From CAINVV01 sp037440345 (GTDB lineage Bacteria; Bacteroidota; Bacteroidia; Bacteroidales; Prolixibacteraceae): 47,761 nt of DNA. Position numbers and translations under genes: made by a program. The stretch is taken from positions 1-47,761 of the forward strand of contig JBBIUJ010000003.1 in the NCBI GenBank assembly GCA_037440345.1. The letters are read 5' to 3'. Below, piece by piece: positions 45,908-47,761 of the stretch. Positions within the stretch are counted from its first letter, which is position 1; each line of letters begins with the position of its first letter. The notes beneath the pieces are model-generated. The model was not told where the DNA came from. It did no database searches and saw only the letters and a program-made list of their open reading frames with translations.

Positions 45908-47761
45908 ATGAAGAAAATTGTCCTTCTCTTTGCAGTATTCCTGGTAAGTTATTCAGTTTATTCCCAAAAAAACACGCTGGTCAATCCACCTGATTACCAG
46001 ATCTACAAGGACAATGTGGACAAATTGCTTCCAGCCATTCCGATAACCAACAAGAGTGTTAAAAATGAGCCGGGGATCTCGGAGAAGCTGGAGATACAAT
46101 CGTTTCAGAAAACGGCTGACAACAACGATATCAACATCAATGTGGAGGTGACAAAATATACCAGCAATCCGTTAAACGCGAATCCCTTCGCGATGTTTGC
46201 CAAAACCGCACGTACCCTGGACGAAAAACTATCACTCACCGGGATGGCCTTCATTCATTTCGAAGGTGATTCGGAGGATGATATCACCAAAAATGAAAAA
46301 AACAGAATTTTCTCACAGGTCAATATTGATCCTGAGGAGAATACCGATTTCAGGGTGAAAAAAGGTGGTGAAAAGATGAAGAAAAAAGAGTTTGGCATGA
46401 ATGTGGATGCAATGTTCAACTATGTCAACTCCCTGTTGAAAGGAAGTTTTCACGATGCGGAGGCCAAATGGGACAAAGGCAAACAGTTTAACCATTTTTA
46501 TTTTGCCGCGGCCGGCAACGTCATGGTAAAAGTGCAGGTATATGCCTACAAAACTGACCTGAAGAATGTGCCGGATGCCCGTGCAATCGCCGAGGGTATC
46601 CTGGCCAAACTGCCCAGGGACAAACCCATACCGATTGAGACAAATATTGCAGTTTATCCAACAAAAAACCCTACGGGCGATACCAATGAGTATGGTTTGA
46701 TTCCTGCCTCTCCGCTGCTCCCTGCCAAGATCGTCCTAAAGACCGGCAAACCCAATGTCAGCGTCAATTTTGCACTGATGGTGAACGGAACCGGCGAGCT
46801 CAGGGCCAATAACCAAACCGGGAAAGTCCTTGATGTACTTTCGGATTCCAAAGGTGAGGCAACCGTCTGGTACCACTACACGGATACCAAACCTCTAAAA
46901 GCGCCCGTACAGGTTCAGGTTGTGGCAGAAGCAGAAGGGAAGAGCAAAAAAGCCTACATAGAGGTGGGTCTTGGATTAGCATTCGACCAACTGTCGGCCA
47001 TTCCGGAACAGGTCTACATCTACGCGAAAAGCAAACCATATGCCTTTGCGCTGGGTGTAAAGAGCACCTTTTTCCCAAAATTAAATCTGATCAGCTACCT
47101 TTTCAACATTGATGAAAGCAAAATCTGGGGAACCAGGATGTTTGGAGTCGAATTGACCTCTACCTGGGTTAACAAACCGGAAGGGGCTCCAGATGATGTA
47201 GCTTTCAGCGGAACGACCAGTATCGCCAGGACGTATATCAGCAATAGCTCCAACGTACTGGTAGCTAACCACATGCCGTGGCAGTATTACTCCGATTTGA
47301 GCTATCCAGCTTGTCAGATGAACAGCGAGGGAACGCACATCTATAAAATCTCCGGCAACCCATGCGTATTTGATAAGGCAATAGAAAACAAGCCCAAAAT
47401 CGGCAGTGTGAACGAAACTCCATTTACGCCGGATGCCATTCTCCCACTTTCTGCCGAATATCCCAAGAGTTGGTACAATAGCGTCGCCTGCTCGCTGGCT
47501 TCGGTCAATACGGATCAGGAGTGGTTTGTGCTGGAGGCAGTTAAGCTGATTCCAACCTATGGCATGATTGCGGATGTGTCGACCACGGCCTCCTCCTTCC
47601 TCTGCGGAATCTCGAATGGTGACTACCAGAAGAGTATCATCGACCTGGCCTCGTGGGTTGGCGGACAGTACATCGACAACCTGATGGAGGCAGCGACCTT
47701 CAACAAATTGTCAAAAAGCAGTCAGGATGCGGTTTTGGCTGCCAAAACAACCTACTTCGGA
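45908..47761 (+). CDS. Large secreted protein of unknown function, cut off by the right edge of the window
   Basis: An open frame starts at the ATG at 45908 and runs 618 codons without a stop to the last base, so the gene is partial at its 3' end. The signal peptide is clear (MKKIVLLFAVFLVSYSVYSQ, cleavage near 19/20). The mature part begins NTLVNPPDYQIYKDNVDKLL. About 200-330 looks like beta-sandwich domains (LIPASPLLPAKIVLKTGKPN, VNFALMVNGTGELRANNQTG). Several cysteines lie between about 470 and 530. The last visible part is more hydrophobic and helical (AVKLIPTYGMIADVSTTASS, SIIDLASWVGGQYIDNLMEA), faintly like the linker segments preceding toxin domains in polymorphic toxins. I do not recognise the family and propose no function. 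Codon use is GC-richer than the defence island and matches neighbouring core genes. Confidence 0.75.
   Translation, partial: MKKIVLLFAVFLVSYSVYSQKNTLVNPPDYQIYKDNVDKLLPAIPITNKSVKNEPGISEKLEIQSFQKTADNNDININVEVTKYTSNPLNANPFAMFAKTARTLDEKLSLTGMAFIHFEGDSEDDITKNEKNRIFSQVNIDPEENTDFRVKKGGEKMKKKEFGMNVDAMFNYVNSLLKGSFHDAEAKWDKGKQFNHFYFAAAGNVMVKVQVYAYKTDLKNVPDARAIAEGILAKLPRDKPIPIETNIAVYPTKNPTGDTNEYGLIPASPLLPAKIVLKTGKPNVSVNFALMVNGTGELRANNQTGKVLDVLSDSKGEATVWYHYTDTKPLKAPVQVQVVAEAEGKSKKAYIEVGLGLAFDQLSAIPEQVYIYAKSKPYAFALGVKSTFFPKLNLISYLFNIDESKIWGTRMFGVELTSTWVNKPEGAPDDVAFSGTTSIARTYISNSSNVLVANHMPWQYYSDLSYPACQMNSEGTHIYKISGNPCVFDKAIENKPKIGSVNETPFTPDAILPLSAEYPKSWYNSVACSLASVNTDQEWFVLEAVKLIPTYGMIADVSTTASSFLCGISNGDYQKSIIDLASWVGGQYIDNLMEAATFNKLSKSSQDAVLAAKTTYFG

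Overview
The window comes from a member of the Bacteroidota. The evidence is a SusC/SusD pair, a hybrid two-component regulator (HTCS) with a beta-propeller sensor, a FecI/FecR/TonB-receptor trio, Bacteroidota-style lipoproteins, and a type IX secretion (T9SS) C-terminal sorting domain on the GH5 enzyme. The T9SS tail argues against Bacteroides itself and fits environmental or host-associated Bacteroidales/Marinilabiliales or related orders; I cannot place it more finely.

Region 1 (1-15410, minus strand) is a polysaccharide utilisation locus. In transcription order it holds the HTCS sensor/regulator, SusC, SusD, a GH115 alpha-glucuronidase, a GH43 glycosidase and a sialate-O-acetylesterase-type carbohydrate esterase. 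GH115 plus GH43 plus acetylesterase points to acetylated glucuronoxylan: glycan fragments are imported by SusCD, stripped of (methyl)glucuronic acid and acetyl groups, and hydrolysed in the periplasm. No endo-xylanase is visible; the locus may continue past position 1. A divergent GH5 endo-glycanase with a T9SS tail (15610-17589) may supply the outside cutting activity.

Region 2 (17710-29964) is mixed. It contains a putative lipoprotein translationally coupled to a GT2 glycosyltransferase; an ECF sigma factor, FecR anti-sigma factor and FecA-like receptor unit; a DUF1761 membrane protein; a polyprenyl-phosphate-sugar-synthase-like GT2 overlapping a multi-pass GT-C/TPR protein; a secreted serine hydrolase of the beta-lactamase/esterase family; and an AAA/DUF4143 ATPase whose leader carries a 33-bp phased repeat array.

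Region 3 (30245-44637, plus strand) is a defence island. A type I restriction-modification operon has the order hsdR, PIN-like membrane protein, hsdS, RES-domain protein, hsdM, so two potentially toxic accessory genes sit between the restriction subunits. It is followed by a bicistron encoding a 1434-aa SIR2-STAND protein with a C-terminal array of about 33-residue W-L repeats and a predicted S-4TM pore-forming effector. The accessory genes are visibly more AT-rich than hsdR and hsdM. The island abuts a tRNA(CAU) gene with its own terminator. This region holds the best candidates for an undescribed system: an RM operon armed with a PIN protein and a RES (NAD+-cleaving family) protein, next to a second NAD+-targeting (SIR2) system paired with a membrane effector.

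Region 4 (44832-47761) returns to core-type genes: the tRNA, an MTA/purine nucleoside phosphorylase, and the first 618 codons of a large secreted protein that runs off the right edge. No stretch longer than 300 bases lacks a gene. The larger gaps (11276-11492, 15411-15609, 27016-27256, 29965-30244, 39266-39460, 44638-44831) are described where they contain something; in the first two I found no convincing promoter or RNA.
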